Below are positions 56,337 through 64,000 of a DNA stretch of 64,000 nucleotides, in pieces. How positions within the stretch are numbered: position 1 is the first letter of the stretch; each line of letters starts with the position of its first letter. This DNA comes from Rhodanobacter denitrificans (GTDB lineage Bacteria > Pseudomonadota > Gammaproteobacteria > Xanthomonadales > Rhodanobacteraceae): the NCBI RefSeq assembly GCF_003335105.1, contig NZ_QFWQ01000003.1, positions 651,651 through 715,650 of the forward strand. Direction: 5' to 3'. Made by a program: the position numbers and the translations under genes. The notes under the pieces were generated by a model, which saw nothing but the letters and a program-made list of their open reading frames with translations, was not told the origin of the DNA and ran no database searches.

Positions 56337-56732
56337 TTATGCCACTTGGCCAATGACTTCGCCGCCCAGACCCTTGGCACGGGCCTGCGCATCGGTCAAC
56401 AGACCGGCGGAAGTCGAAATGATCGAAATGCCCAGGCCACCGAGGACCTTCGGCAGCTCGTCCTTGCCGCGATATACGCGCAGGCCGGAGCGGCTGACAC
56501 GGGAAATGCGTTCGATGGCCGGCTGGCCCTCGAAATACTTGAGCTTGATCTCGAGCACCGGCTTGCCTTCCTCGGCGGAAGTCTTGGCGTCGAGGATGTA
56601 GCCCTCGTTCTTGAGAAGGTTGGCGATCGCCAACTTCAGTTTCGACGACGGCATACGCACGGCCGGCTTGCCCATGGCCTGGGCATTGCGGACGCGCGTG
56701 AACAGATCGGCGATGGGATCAGTCATGCTCAT
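56337..56732 (-). CDS. rpsH: 30S ribosomal protein S8
   Basis: Primary 16S rRNA binder, and translational repressor of the spc operon in E. coli. The 131 residues begin [20 protein letters not shown] and carry [21 protein letters not shown] 226-bp spacer separates it from rpsN. The further upstream frame start is rejected because MSMTDP matches the family start. Confidence 0.97.
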   Translation of the reverse strand: MSMTDPIADLFTRVRNAQAMGKPAVRMPSSKLKLAIANLLKNEGYILDAKTSAEEGKPVLEIKLKYFEGQPAIERISRVSRSGLRVYRGKDELPKVLGGLGISIISTSAGLLTDAQARAKGLGGEVIGQVA

Positions 56733-56829
56733 GAAAACATCCTTCAGAGTGCACCGATATCCGATAAAACCGGAAATCAATCAGATTGTGAGCCGGCATT
56801 GACGCCGGCCTGCCTTGCGCAGACCGCCG

Positions 56830-56859
56830 ACTATAACAGCATTTTCAGGTTTTGGCGAA
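56830..56859 (-). promoter_or_regulatory. Candidate internal promoter before rpsH
   Basis: On the reverse strand TTCGCC (56859-56854) and TATAGT (56835-56830) are 18 bp apart, placing a start about 90 nt before rpsH. It would allow rpsH-rplF and later genes to be expressed apart from S10. Confidence 0.4.
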
Positions 56860-56916
56860 TAGCGATGCGATAACCGCATCAGCCGGCCGCGTACCGACGC
56901 GACCGGGATGAATCGG

Positions 56917-56939
56917 CGGCGGGGCATCGCGCCCCGCCG
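56917..56939 (-). other. GC-rich hairpin after rpsN
   Basis: CGGCGGGGC and GCCCCGCCG form a 9-bp stem with a 5-base loop, about 20 nt after the rpsN stop. It has no T-run, so it may be a partial terminator or processing site. Confidence 0.4.
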
Positions 56940-56958
56940 GCCGGTTCTGCAAACAGTA

Positions 56959-57264
56959 TTACCAGCTGGCCTTGCGCAGGCCAGGCACGTCGCCGCGCAT
57001 GGTCGCTTCACGCAGCTTGTTGCGACCGAGGCCGAACTTCGAGTAGACGGCGCGCGGACGACCGGTCAACGCACAACGGGTGCGCTGGCGCACCGGGCTG
57101 GCATCGCGCGGCAGTTTCTGCAGCTTGGACTGGGCCGCCATCTTCTCCTCGTAGGAGGCGCTGGGACTCAGCACGATCGCCTTCAGCTCGGCGCGCTTGG
57201 CGGCGAACTTCTGGGCGAGCTTGGTCCGCTTGATGTCGCGGTTGACCATCGAGGTCTTTGCCAT
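56959..57264 (-). CDS. rpsN: 30S ribosomal protein S14 (zinc-free type)
   Basis: Head protein of the 30S subunit. The 101 residues carry [20 protein letters not shown], with only one cysteine, so this is the long C-minus form that lacks the CxxC zinc motifs. It ends [18 protein letters not shown], as in E. coli. Followed by the hairpin and gap before rpsH. Confidence 0.97.
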   Translation of the reverse strand: MAKTSMVNRDIKRTKLAQKFAAKRAELKAIVLSPSASYEEKMAAQSKLQKLPRDASPVRQRTRCALTGRPRAVYSKFGLGRNKLREATMRGDVPGLRKASW

Positions 57265-57282
57265 GGATATCTCTCGCGTCTA

Positions 57283-57822
57283 TCAGTTGCGGAACGGGAA
57301 GCTGAACGCGGCCAGCAGGGCCTTCGCTTCTTCGTCGGTCTTGGCGGTGGTGGTGATGGAAATATCCATGCCACGCAGCGCGTCAACCTGATCGAAGTCG
57401 ATTTCAGGGAAGATGATCTGTTCCTTGATGCCGAAGTTATAGTTGCCACGACCATCAAACGCCTTCGCCGAGACACCGCGGAAGTCGCGCACGCGCGGCA
57501 GCGAGATATTGATCAGGCGATCCATGAACTCCCACATCTGGGCGCGGCGCAGGGTGACCTTGCAGCCGATCGGCCAGCCGTCGCGAATCTTGAACGAGGC
57601 GACGGAAACGCGCGCCTTGGTCGTGATCGGCTTCTGGCCGGAGATCTTGGCCATGTCGGCCACGGCGTTCTCGAGCACCTTCTTGTTGCCGGCAGCTTCG
57701 CCCACGCCCATGTTCAGCGTGATCTTGGTGATGCGGGGAACCTGCATCACGTTCTGGTAGCCGAACTGCTCGGTGAGCTTCGGCACTACCTGCTCTTTGT
57801 AGAAATTTTCAAGGCGGGTCAT
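57283..57822 (-). CDS. rplE: 50S ribosomal protein L5
   Basis: Binds 5S rRNA and contacts the P-site tRNA. The 179 residues begin [20 protein letters not shown] and include [20 protein letters not shown] and [20 protein letters not shown]. rpsN starts 18 bp after its stop. Standard spc position. Confidence 0.98.
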   Translation of the reverse strand: MTRLENFYKEQVVPKLTEQFGYQNVMQVPRITKITLNMGVGEAAGNKKVLENAVADMAKISGQKPITTKARVSVASFKIRDGWPIGCKVTLRRAQMWEFMDRLINISLPRVRDFRGVSAKAFDGRGNYNFGIKEQIIFPEIDFDQVDALRGMDISITTTAKTDEEAKALLAAFSFPFRN

Positions 57823-57834
57823 GATCGTGATTCC

Positions 57835-58149
57835 TTACGCGTCCACGACCTCGCCAGTCGAACGGAACACGCGGACCTTGCGCCCATCAGCGAGCGTTTT
57901 GGTGCCGACGCGTTCACCCTTGTTCGTGGCGGGGTTGAACAGCTGCACATTGGAGAGATGGATCGAAGCTTCACGCTCGACGATACCGCCAGCCTGGTTG
58001 GCCTGGGGGTTCGGCTTGGTGTGGCGCTTGACCAGATTCACGTTGGAGACGAACACGCGCTCGCCATCAACGCGCAGCACGTCGCCGCGCTGACCCTTGT
58101 TCTTGCCGGTGATCACCAGGACCTGATCACCCTTGCGGATACGGTTCAT
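57835..58149 (-). CDS. rplX: 50S ribosomal protein L24
   Basis: Assembly initiator of the large subunit. The 104 residues begin [20 protein letters not shown] (KOW motif) and carry [20 protein letters not shown]. The start is 14 bp after rplN; the longer frame upstream lies inside rplN. Confidence 0.97.
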   Translation of the reverse strand: MNRIRKGDQVLVITGKNKGQRGDVLRVDGERVFVSNVNLVKRHTKPNPQANQAGGIVEREASIHLSNVQLFNPATNKGERVGTKTLADGRKVRVFRSTGEVVDA

Positions 58150-58163
58150 TGTCTTGACTCCGC

Positions 58164-58532
58164 TCAGAGCACTTCGGGCGCAAGCGAGACGATCTTCATG
58201 AACTTCTCGCTGCGCAGCTCGCGGGTAACCGGCCCGAAAATACGGGTACCGATCGGCTCGAGCTTGTTGTTGAGGAGGACCGCTGCATTGCCGTCGAAAC
58301 GGATCAGCGAGCCATCGGGACGGCGCACGCCCTTGGCGGTACGCACCACCACGGCATTGTACACCTCGCCCTTCTTCACCTTGCCGCGGGGAATCGCATC
58401 CTTCACGGTGACCTTGATGACGTCGCCGATCGCGGCATATCGGCGCTTGGATCCGCCGAGCACCTTGATGCACATCAGTTCCTTCGCGCCGCTGTTGTCC
58501 GCCGCGGAAAGCGTGCTTTGCATCTGGATCAT
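58164..58532 (-). CDS. rplN: 50S ribosomal protein L14
   Basis: Subunit-interface protein. The 122 residues begin [20 protein letters not shown] and end VSLAPEVL as in relatives. It is the first gene of the E. coli-type spc operon. rpsQ ends 15 bp upstream with no terminator, so S10 and spc may be read as one transcript. Confidence 0.98.
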   Translation of the reverse strand: MIQMQSTLSAADNSGAKELMCIKVLGGSKRRYAAIGDVIKVTVKDAIPRGKVKKGEVYNAVVVRTAKGVRRPDGSLIRFDGNAAVLLNNKLEPIGTRIFGPVTRELRSEKFMKIVSLAPEVL

Positions 58533-58547
58533 GTCTGCATGCCTCCC

Positions 58548-58820
58548 TTAGACGTTGGCGCGCGTGATGATCTCGACCACGCGGTGATGTTTGGTCTTGG
58601 ACAACGGACGGCACTCCGCGATGCGCACGAGGTCGCCCTCGTTGGCACCGAGGTCATCCTGCGCATGCAGCTTGGTCGACCGGCGGATGGTCTTGCCAAG
58701 CAGCCAGTGCTGCTCCTGACGCTCGATCAGGACGGTGACCGTCTTGTCCATCTTGTTGCTGGTGACGCGGCCCTCGAGGGTGCGCGCCTGCTTCTTGTCT
58801 TGATTCTGGTTGTCGCTCAT
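58548..58820 (-). CDS. rpsQ: 30S ribosomal protein S17
   Basis: Early assembly protein binding the 5' domain of 16S rRNA. The 90 residues carry [20 protein letters not shown] and the C-terminal signature [15 protein letters not shown]. Last gene of the S10 operon. Confidence 0.97.
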   Translation of the reverse strand: MSDNQNQDKKQARTLEGRVTSNKMDKTVTVLIERQEQHWLLGKTIRRSTKLHAQDDLGANEGDLVRIAECRPLSKTKHHRVVEIITRANV

Positions 58821-58832
58821 GTCGGCCGTCCC

Positions 58833-59018
58833 TTACTTCTTGCCGCCGAGCACGAACTTCGTGCGGGCGATGTCACGCCGAACGCGGCGGAGCTGGTGCG
58901 GCTGGGTGAGCTGGCCGGAACCCTTTTGCATGCGCAGATTGAACTGCTCCTTGCGCAGGTCCAGCAGATGCTGCTGCAACTCTTCGGCCGACTGGTTGTT
59001 GATATCTTTGCTGGCCAT
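58833..59018 (-). CDS. rpmC: 50S ribosomal protein L29
   Basis: Tunnel-exit protein near the SRP and trigger factor docking site. The 61 residues begin [23 protein letters not shown] at 59018 is chosen over the GTG one codon earlier. It overlaps the rplP stop by one base (TGATG). Confidence 0.97.
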   Translation of the reverse strand: MASKDINNQSAEELQQHLLDLRKEQFNLRMQKGSGQLTQPHQLRRVRRDIARTKFVLGGKK

Positions 59019-59431
59019 CACATCACCGCCCGGGTCACGAACTGGGTCTGCACCGAGAGCTTGGCGGCGGCCAGGCGGAAAGCCTCACGCGCCGTCGGCT
59101 CGTCGACGCCCTCGATTTCATAGAGCATGCGGCCGGGCTGGATCGGGGCGACCCAGAACTCGACGCCACCCTTGCCCGCGCCCATGCGGACTTCGATCGG
59201 CTTCTTGGTGATCGGCTTGTCCGGGAAAACGCGGATCCACAGCTTGCCGCCGCGCTTGACGAAGCGGGTGATGCAACGACGGGCCGCCTCGATCTGGCGC
59301 GCGGTGAGCGCGCCATGGGTGGTCGCCTTCAGACCGTACTCGCCGAAGCTGACCAGGTTGGCGCACTGCGCCAGCCCGTCGTTACGGCCCTTGAACTGCT
59401 TGCGGTATTTGGTTCGCTTGGGTTGCAACAT
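59018..59431 (-). CDS. rplP: 50S ribosomal protein L16
   Basis: Binds near the A site and is needed for peptidyl transferase assembly. The 137 residues begin [20 protein letters not shown] and carry [20 protein letters not shown]. Overlaps rpmC by one base. Confidence 0.98.
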   Translation of the reverse strand: MLQPKRTKYRKQFKGRNDGLAQCANLVSFGEYGLKATTHGALTARQIEAARRCITRFVKRGGKLWIRVFPDKPITKKPIEVRMGAGKGGVEFWVAPIQPGRMLYEIEGVDEPTAREAFRLAAAKLSVQTQFVTRAVM

Positions 59432-59442
59432 GGCAACTCTCC

Positions 59443-60198
59443 TTACTTCGCCGACCGCTCGCGGCGGCCGTCACCGGCCTCGCGACGCGAATCGTTACGA
59501 CGACCTTCGCCACCTTCACGGCGCGGCTGCGAGGGCGACTCGTCCTTCGACTCCTGGCCGATCTGGGTCAGGTCGAAGATCTCGCCCTTGTTGACCCACA
59601 CCTTGATGCCGATGATGCCGTAGGTCGTGCTGGCCTCGGCGAAGCCGTAATCGATGTCGGCGCGCAGCGTGTGCAGCGGTACGCGGCCTTCGCGGGCCCA
59701 CTCGGAGCGCGCGATCTCGGCGCCGTTCAGACGGCCGGACACGTTGATCTTGATGCCCAGCGCGCCCAGGCGCATCGCGTTGCCGACCGAGCGCTTCATC
59801 GCGCGGCGGAACATGATGCGGCGCTCAAGCTGCTGCGCGATCGACTCGGCCACCAGCTGCGCGTCCAGCTCGGGCTTGCGCACCTCGTTGACGTTGATGT
59901 GCGTCGGAACGCCCATCATGTCGCTGACTTCCTTGCGCAGCTTCTCGATATCCTCGCCCTTCTTGCCGATCACCACGCCCGGCCGGGCGGTGTGGATCGT
60001 CACGCGCGCGGTCTTGGCCGGGCGCTCGATCTGGATCTTCGAGATGCCGGCAGCCGCCAGCTTCTTCTTCAGCATGTCGCGGACCTTGATGTCGGCCACG
60101 AGATACTTGGCGTAGTCGCCCTTGTTTGCGAACCACTTCGAGTTCCAGTCCTTGGCAATGCCGAGGCGGATACCGGTGGGATGAACTTTGTGACCCAT
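59443..60198 (-). CDS. rpsC: 30S ribosomal protein S3 with a basic C-terminal tail
   Basis: mRNA entry-site protein with helicase role. The 251 residues begin [20 protein letters not shown] and contain the KH domain [20 protein letters not shown]. The C-terminus is longer than E. coli S3 (233) by an Arg/Gly/Glu-rich tail (about residue 220 on, with [17 protein letters not shown]). S2 in this window has a similar basic tail. Confidence 0.98.
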   Translation of the reverse strand: MGHKVHPTGIRLGIAKDWNSKWFANKGDYAKYLVADIKVRDMLKKKLAAAGISKIQIERPAKTARVTIHTARPGVVIGKKGEDIEKLRKEVSDMMGVPTHINVNEVRKPELDAQLVAESIAQQLERRIMFRRAMKRSVGNAMRLGALGIKINVSGRLNGAEIARSEWAREGRVPLHTLRADIDYGFAEASTTYGIIGIKVWVNKGEIFDLTQIGQESKDESPSQPRREGGEGRRNDSRREAGDGRRERSAK

Positions 60199-60213
60199 CG
60201 TCTATGTCCCCGG

Positions 60214-60549
60214 TCAGTTGCCAACAACCACAGTGATGTGGCTGGTGCGCTTGAGAATGCGCGAACCGCGGCCTTTGGCGCGGGCATACATGCGCTTCAT
60301 CGCCGGACCTTCGTCGACGAAGATGCTGGAGACCTTCAGCTCGTCGACATCGGCGCCGAGGTTGTTCTCGGCGTTGGCGACGGCCGACAGCAGCACCTTG
60401 CGGACGAGGTGTGCGGCCTTCTTGTTGGTGTAGGTGAGCACATCGCTGGCCCGGCCCACGGGAAGTCCGCGGACGAGATCGGCCACCAGGCGTGCCTTTT
60501 GCGCCGAAATGCGGGCGCCGCGCAGGATCGCTTTGGCTTCAGTGCTCAT
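60214..60549 (-). CDS. rplV: 50S ribosomal protein L22
   Basis: Lines the peptide exit tunnel with L4; its loop is a macrolide-resistance site. The 111 residues begin [20 protein letters not shown] and carry [20 protein letters not shown]. The start overlaps the rpsS stop by one base. Confidence 0.97.
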   Translation of the reverse strand: MSTEAKAILRGARISAQKARLVADLVRGLPVGRASDVLTYTNKKAAHLVRKVLLSAVANAENNLGADVDELKVSSIFVDEGPAMKRMYARAKGRGSRILKRTSHITVVVGN

Positions 60550-60821
60550 CACTTGCCCTTCTTGTCGCCGACATGGCCCTTGAACGTACGGGTCACCGCG
60601 AACTCGCCGAGCTTGTGCCCGACCATGTTCTCGTTGATCAGGACGGGCACGTGCTGACGGCCGTTGTGGATGGCGATGGTCAAGCCGACCATTTCCGGCA
60701 GGATCATCGAGCGACGCGACCAGGTCTTGATCGGGCGCTTGTTGTTGGCGGAAACCGCAGCTTCCACCTTCTTTACGAGGTGAAGGTCGACGAACGGACC
60801 TTTCTTCAGAGAACGCGGCAT
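60549..60821 (-). CDS. rpsS: 30S ribosomal protein S19
   Basis: Head protein contacting the large subunit and tRNA. The 90 residues begin [20 protein letters not shown] and carry [20 protein letters not shown]. Standard S10 operon position. Confidence 0.98.
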   Translation of the reverse strand: MPRSLKKGPFVDLHLVKKVEAAVSANNKRPIKTWSRRSMILPEMVGLTIAIHNGRQHVPVLINENMVGHKLGEFAVTRTFKGHVGDKKGK

Positions 60822-60833
60822 GTCGGCTTCCCG

Positions 60834-61658
60834 TTACTTGGTACGACGACGCACGATGAACTGCTGCGTGCGCTTGTTGTTGCGGGTCTTGTAACCCTTG
60901 GCCGGCGTGCCCCACGGGCTGACCGGATGACGACCGCCGGAGGTCTTGCCTTCACCACCGCCATGCGGGTGATCGACCGGGTTCATCACCACGCCGCGGA
61001 CGGTCGGGCGAATACCCACCCAGCGCTTGGCGCCGGCCTTGCCCAGCTTCTTCAGGCTGTGCTCGCCGTTGCCCACTTCGCCGATGGTGGCGCGACAGTC
61101 GACCGATACGCGGCGCATCTCGCCGGAACGCAAGCGCAGCGTGGCATAACCGGACTCGCGGGCAACCAGTTGCACCGAGGCGCCAGCGCTGCGGGCGATC
61201 TGCGCACCCTTGCCCGGACGCAGCTCGATGCAGTGAATCGTGCTGCCCATCGGAATGTTGCGCAGCTGCAGGCAGTTGCCAGCCTTGATCGGTGCATCAC
61301 GGCCGGACACCAGGCGATCGTCCACCTGCACGCCTTTCGGCGCGATGATGTAACGGCGCTCGCCATCGGCGTAGCACAGCAGCGCGATATGCGCGGTGCG
61401 GTTCGGATCGTATTCGATGCGCTCGACGCGGGCGGCAATGCCTTCCTTGTCGCGCTTGAAGTCAATGATGCGGTAGTGCTGCTTGTGACCGCCGCCACGA
61501 TGACGCGTGGTGATGCGGCCATGGTGGTTGCGGCCGCCGGTCTTGGACTGCGACTCGGTCAACGCCGCGTACGGCGCGCCCTTGTACAGACCTTCCGTGC
61601 GAACGCTCACCGCGTCGCGGCGACCCGGCGAGGTCGGCTTGTGGTTGATTAGTGCCAT
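60834..61658 (-). CDS. rplB: 50S ribosomal protein L2
   Basis: Near the peptidyl transferase centre and essential for subunit joining. The 274 residues begin [20 protein letters not shown] and carry [20 protein letters not shown] with the conserved His. Close upstream spacing to rplW (17 bp). Confidence 0.98.
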   Translation of the reverse strand: MALINHKPTSPGRRDAVSVRTEGLYKGAPYAALTESQSKTGGRNHHGRITTRHRGGGHKQHYRIIDFKRDKEGIAARVERIEYDPNRTAHIALLCYADGERRYIIAPKGVQVDDRLVSGRDAPIKAGNCLQLRNIPMGSTIHCIELRPGKGAQIARSAGASVQLVARESGYATLRLRSGEMRRVSVDCRATIGEVGNGEHSLKKLGKAGAKRWVGIRPTVRGVVMNPVDHPHGGGEGKTSGGRHPVSPWGTPAKGYKTRNNKRTQQFIVRRRTK

Positions 61659-61675
61659 CTCACAGAACTCCTGGC

Positions 61676-61969
61676 TCAGGCCTTGGCGGCCACGTCGATG
61701 GTCTGGCCATCGGCAAGACGCACATAGGCCTTGCGCTTGCCCTGGCGGCTGCCAGCGCGGAAACGGAAGGACTTGACCTTGCCCTTGGTGTTGACGAGGT
61801 TCACCTGCTCGACCTTCACGTCGAACAGCTTTTCCACGGCAACGCGGACATCGGCCTTGGTCGCCGTCGGGGCGACCACGAATACATACTGATTGTGCTC
61901 GGCCAGACGCGCCGATTTCTCCGAGATGTGCGGCGCGCGCAGCATGTCGAGAATGCGTTCGTTGTTCAT
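61676..61969 (-). CDS. rplW: 50S ribosomal protein L23
   Basis: Tunnel-exit docking site for SRP and trigger factor. The 97 residues begin [23 protein letters not shown] at 61969 is chosen because it overlaps the rplD stop (ATGA) and aligns with E. coli L23; an ATG three codons earlier is the alternative. Confidence 0.96.
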   Translation of the reverse strand: MNNERILDMLRAPHISEKSARLAEHNQYVFVVAPTATKADVRVAVEKLFDVKVEQVNLVNTKGKVKSFRFRAGSRQGKRKAYVRLADGQTIDVAAKA

Positions 61970-62568
61970 GCCAGCCACTCCTCGACCTTCTTCACGGCGT
62001 CGACCGTCATCACCACGTGGTCGGAACCGACCAGGCTGACCGGGTTCAGCGCCATCACGTCCAGCACATGGATATACGGGATGTTGCGGGCGGCCAGGAA
62101 CACCGCCTCGGAGGCGTCTTCCGACACCAGCAGCACGCGGCCGGCAACTTCCAGCTCGGCCAGCTTGGCCACCATCGACTTGGTTTTCGGCGTTTCGACG
62201 CCGAAGCTCTCGACCACCTTCAGGCGACCCTGGCGGACCAGCTCGGAGAAGATCGAACGGATCGCGACGCGATAGGCCTTGCGGTTGACCTTCTGTTCAT
62301 AGCTGCGCGGCTTGGCGGCAAACGTGACGCCACCGCCAACGAAGATCGGCGCACGGTAGTCACCGTGACGGGCACCGCCACCCTTCTGCTTCTTGAACTT
62401 CTTGGTGGTGCCGGACATCTCGCCACGCGACAGCTGCGCCTTGGTACCGGCGCGACCGGCCGCCTGGTAGGCAACCACAACCTGGTGGACCAGGGCTTTC
62501 TTGTACTCGCCGCCGAACACTTCGTCCGACACGCTGAGCGGCTTGGCGCCAATGACATTCAATTCCAT
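61966..62568 (-). CDS. rplD: 50S ribosomal protein L4
   Basis: Tunnel-wall protein; in E. coli it also represses the S10 operon at transcription and translation via the rpsJ leader. The 200 residues begin [20 protein letters not shown] and carry the loop [18 protein letters not shown]. The long leader of rpsJ in this window makes autogenous control plausible. Confidence 0.97.
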   Translation of the reverse strand: MELNVIGAKPLSVSDEVFGGEYKKALVHQVVVAYQAAGRAGTKAQLSRGEMSGTTKKFKKQKGGGARHGDYRAPIFVGGGVTFAAKPRSYEQKVNRKAYRVAIRSIFSELVRQGRLKVVESFGVETPKTKSMVAKLAELEVAGRVLLVSEDASEAVFLAARNIPYIHVLDVMALNPVSLVGSDHVVMTVDAVKKVEEWLA

Positions 62569-62579
62569 GGCGACTCTCC

Positions 62580-63221
62580 TCAACCCTTGGTCGTCGGGCG
62601 GATGATGACGTCGCCACCGGTTGCACCCGGCACCGCGCCCTTCACCGCAATCAGGTGACGCTCGGCGTCGACCTTGACCACTTCCAGACCCTGCGCCGAA
62701 CGGCGCACGGCACCCATGTGACCGGCCATCTTCTTGCCCGGGAACACGCGACCCGGCGTCTGGCGCTGACCGATGGAGCCCGGTGCGCGATGCGACAGCG
62801 AGTTACCGTGGGTGGCGTCACCCATCTTGAAGTTCCAGCGCTTGATGGTGCCCTGGAAGCCCTTGCCCTTGGACACGCCGGCGACATCGACGATCTGGCC
62901 GACGGAGAACACGTCGTCCGCCTTGATCTCGGCGCCCACTTCGTACTTGCCGAGATCCTCGGCAGCCACGCGGAATTCCCACAAGCCACGACCCGGCTCG
63001 ACCTTGGCCTTCGCGTAGTGGCCCTTCAGCGGCTGCGTCAGCAGATTCGCGCGCTTGCTGCCCGCGGAAACCTGGACGGCGCTATAGCCATCGTTGTCAT
63101 CCGTCTTCAGCTGGGTCACGCGGTTCGGGGTCGCTTCAATCAGCGTCACCGGAACCGAGCGGCCATCTTCGGTGAAGAGGCGACTCATGCCGCATTTGCG
63201 GCCAACCAATCCGATACTCAT
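62580..63221 (-). CDS. rplC: 50S ribosomal protein L3
   Basis: Early large-subunit protein reaching toward the peptidyl transferase centre. The 213 residues begin [20 protein letters not shown] and carry [21 protein letters not shown] start eight codons earlier would overlap rpsJ, so the MSIGLVG start is preferred. The Gln methylated in E. coli L3 is in the conserved GQRQTPG. Confidence 0.97.
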   Translation of the reverse strand: MSIGLVGRKCGMSRLFTEDGRSVPVTLIEATPNRVTQLKTDDNDGYSAVQVSAGSKRANLLTQPLKGHYAKAKVEPGRGLWEFRVAAEDLGKYEVGAEIKADDVFSVGQIVDVAGVSKGKGFQGTIKRWNFKMGDATHGNSLSHRAPGSIGQRQTPGRVFPGKKMAGHMGAVRRSAQGLEVVKVDAERHLIAVKGAVPGATGGDVIIRPTTKG

Positions 63222-63241
63222 CTTCGTATCCTGTCTGTCGC

Positions 63242-63553
63242 TCAACCGAGCTTGATCTGAACATCGACGCCAGCGGCGAGATCAAGCTTCATGAGCGCGT
63301 CCACGGTCTTGTCGTTCGGGTCGACGATGTCGAGCACGCGCTTGTGGGTACGTGTCTCGTACTGGTCGCGTGCATCCTTGTCGACGTGCGGCGACGTCAG
63401 AATGGTGTAACGCTCGATCTTGGTCGGGAGCGGGATCGGGCCGAGTACCGTGGCACCCGTGCGCTTTGCCGTCTCGACGATCTCGCTGGCCGAGCGATCG
63501 ATCAGGCGATGATCGTACGCTTTCAGCCGAATCCGAATCTTCTGGTTCGCCAT
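63242..63553 (-). CDS. rpsJ: 30S ribosomal protein S10
   Basis: First gene of the S10 operon; a head protein that also serves in antitermination as NusE. The 103 residues begin [20 protein letters not shown] and carry [21 protein letters not shown] roughly 300-nt leader with a strong hairpin and a good promoter lies upstream. Confidence 0.98.
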   Translation of the reverse strand: MANQKIRIRLKAYDHRLIDRSASEIVETAKRTGATVLGPIPLPTKIERYTILTSPHVDKDARDQYETRTHKRVLDIVDPNDKTVDALMKLDLAAGVDVQIKLG

Positions 63554-63661
63554 AACCGTGTCCTGTTGTCGAAAGAACGTAATGTGAAACGAAACGGCTT
63601 CTCGCCGCCCCGCACTACCCTTTGTCACCACATCGGCGGCCGGCGAAAACCTCGCGGCCCC

Positions 63662-63708
63662 AATTCGAAAAGTCCAAGCAAGCACCGATTGGCCTGCTTG
63701 GACGAATT
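63662..63708 (-). promoter_or_regulatory. Attenuator-like hairpin in the S10 operon leader
   Basis: Read on the reverse strand, GTCCAAGCA (63703-63695) pairs with TGCTTGGAC (63680-63672) and is followed by TTTTCG. Outer AATTCG/CGAATT arms extend it. It lies about 110-155 nt upstream of rpsJ, the place expected for an L4-responsive attenuator; the function is inference. Confidence 0.5.
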
Positions 63709-63862
63709 TGCATCTCGCGAAAAAAGACGCTATCAACAGGATAGCCCTGCGATGACGTCAACTCGCCAAGGCCGATCCCCGGCCAGCGAACTCGAAGCGC
63801 TTCCTGCACCTCATTTCGCGGTAGATCGGCCAAAACGTGTATGGCCGACAAGTGAGCTGCGA

Positions 63863-63891
63863 AGTATACCGGCAAATCTGGATTTAGTGAA
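63863..63891 (-). promoter_or_regulatory. Promoter of the S10 operon
   Basis: On the reverse strand TTCACT (63891-63886) and TATACT (63868-63863) are separated by 17 bp. Start near 63856 gives a leader of about 300 nt to rpsJ. It is the best promoter match in the upstream region. Confidence 0.6.
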
Positions 63892-63963
63892 GGGGGTGCA
63901 ATCAAAGTGGCTCACCCGCCTTCCTGGCATCATCCAATCACCCAGACCGGATCAACGTCTGAA

Positions 63964-63993
63964 GTTGTCCCGGCAGCAAGCTGCCGGGACAAC
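63964..63993 (-). terminator. Strong hairpin upstream of the S10 promoter
   Basis: GTTGTCCCGGCAGC and GCTGCCGGGACAAC are perfectly complementary over 14 bp, followed on the reverse strand by TTC. It probably ends the gene lying beyond the right edge (often tuf). Confidence 0.6.
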
Positions 63994-64000
63994 AGGTATT

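Noticed and set aside
63756-63761. TTGACG on the reverse strand as a second S10 promoter -35
   Set aside because: No acceptable -10 at 16-18 bp (TGTTGA at 17 bp); the upstream TTCACT/TATACT pair is better.

Overview
The window looks like a high-GC gammaproteobacterial chromosome of the Xanthomonadales, most likely Rhodanobacteraceae or a close relative. This rests on protein similarity recalled from memory, on gene order (map / rpsB-tsf-pyrH-frr-uppS-cdsA-dxr-rseP-bamA-lpxD-fabZ-lpxA-lpxB-rnhB-dnaE-accA), on a class II DAHP synthase, and on dispersed CATCCATG-type palindromes. No species call is possible. No tRNA, rRNA, CRISPR array, insertion sequence or prophage was seen.

Layout. (1) 1-21.6 kb, nearly all on the + strand: a partial map gene reads leftward from a shared intergenic region. 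Then come the translation genes rpsB, tsf, pyrH and frr, followed by envelope genes: undecaprenyl-PP synthase, CdsA, the isoprenoid enzyme Dxr, RseP, BamA and the lipid A genes lpxD, fabZ, lpxA and lpxB. rnhB, a small unknown gene, a TlpA-like thioredoxin, dnaE, a reverse-strand yajD-type HNH gene and accA complete the block. (2) 21.9-29.4 kb: a secreted NHL-type beta-propeller, a NYN-LOTUS protein overlapping tilS, xseB overlapping ispA, a DUF4870 membrane protein, pmbA/tldE (reverse), a DUF1653 gene and darP (yjgA). (3) 29.4-36.6 kb, the most accessory part: about 720 bp of gene-free palindromic mosaic, a cytochrome-porin fusion preceded by a perfect FNR-like dyad, tldD, and a small cluster with a membrane-bound winged-helix/TPR regulator, a 79-residue partner and a divergent DUF1232-like gene. 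(4) 36.7-49.3 kb: yhdP and rng (reverse), a PP-loop ATPase overlapping a Mug glycosylase, a REP-like pair, two c-type cytochromes (reverse) facing a secreted amidase, and dsbB-aroG (reverse). (5) 49.5-64 kb: the S10, spc and alpha ribosomal-protein operons with secY and rpoA on the reverse strand, in E. coli order except that rpmJ is absent after secY. A promoter and long hairpin leader lie upstream of rpsJ.

How the genes work together. The left half couples translation factors to outer-membrane building: Dxr, IspA and UppS make the isoprenoid carrier; CdsA makes CDP-diacylglycerol; AccA and FabZ supply acyl chains; the Lpx enzymes use these for lipid A; BamA inserts barrels; YhdP helps move phospholipid outward. 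TldD and TldE are the two halves of one protease and lie here within 6 kb of each other. The right end is a ribosome and secretion factory (r-proteins, SecY, RpoA).

Most of the window is conserved housekeeping sequence. The parts most worth follow-up are the cytochrome-porin fusion with its FNR-like site, the regulatory cluster interrupting rng-yhdP-tldD, the S10 leader structure, and the repeats in operon gaps.
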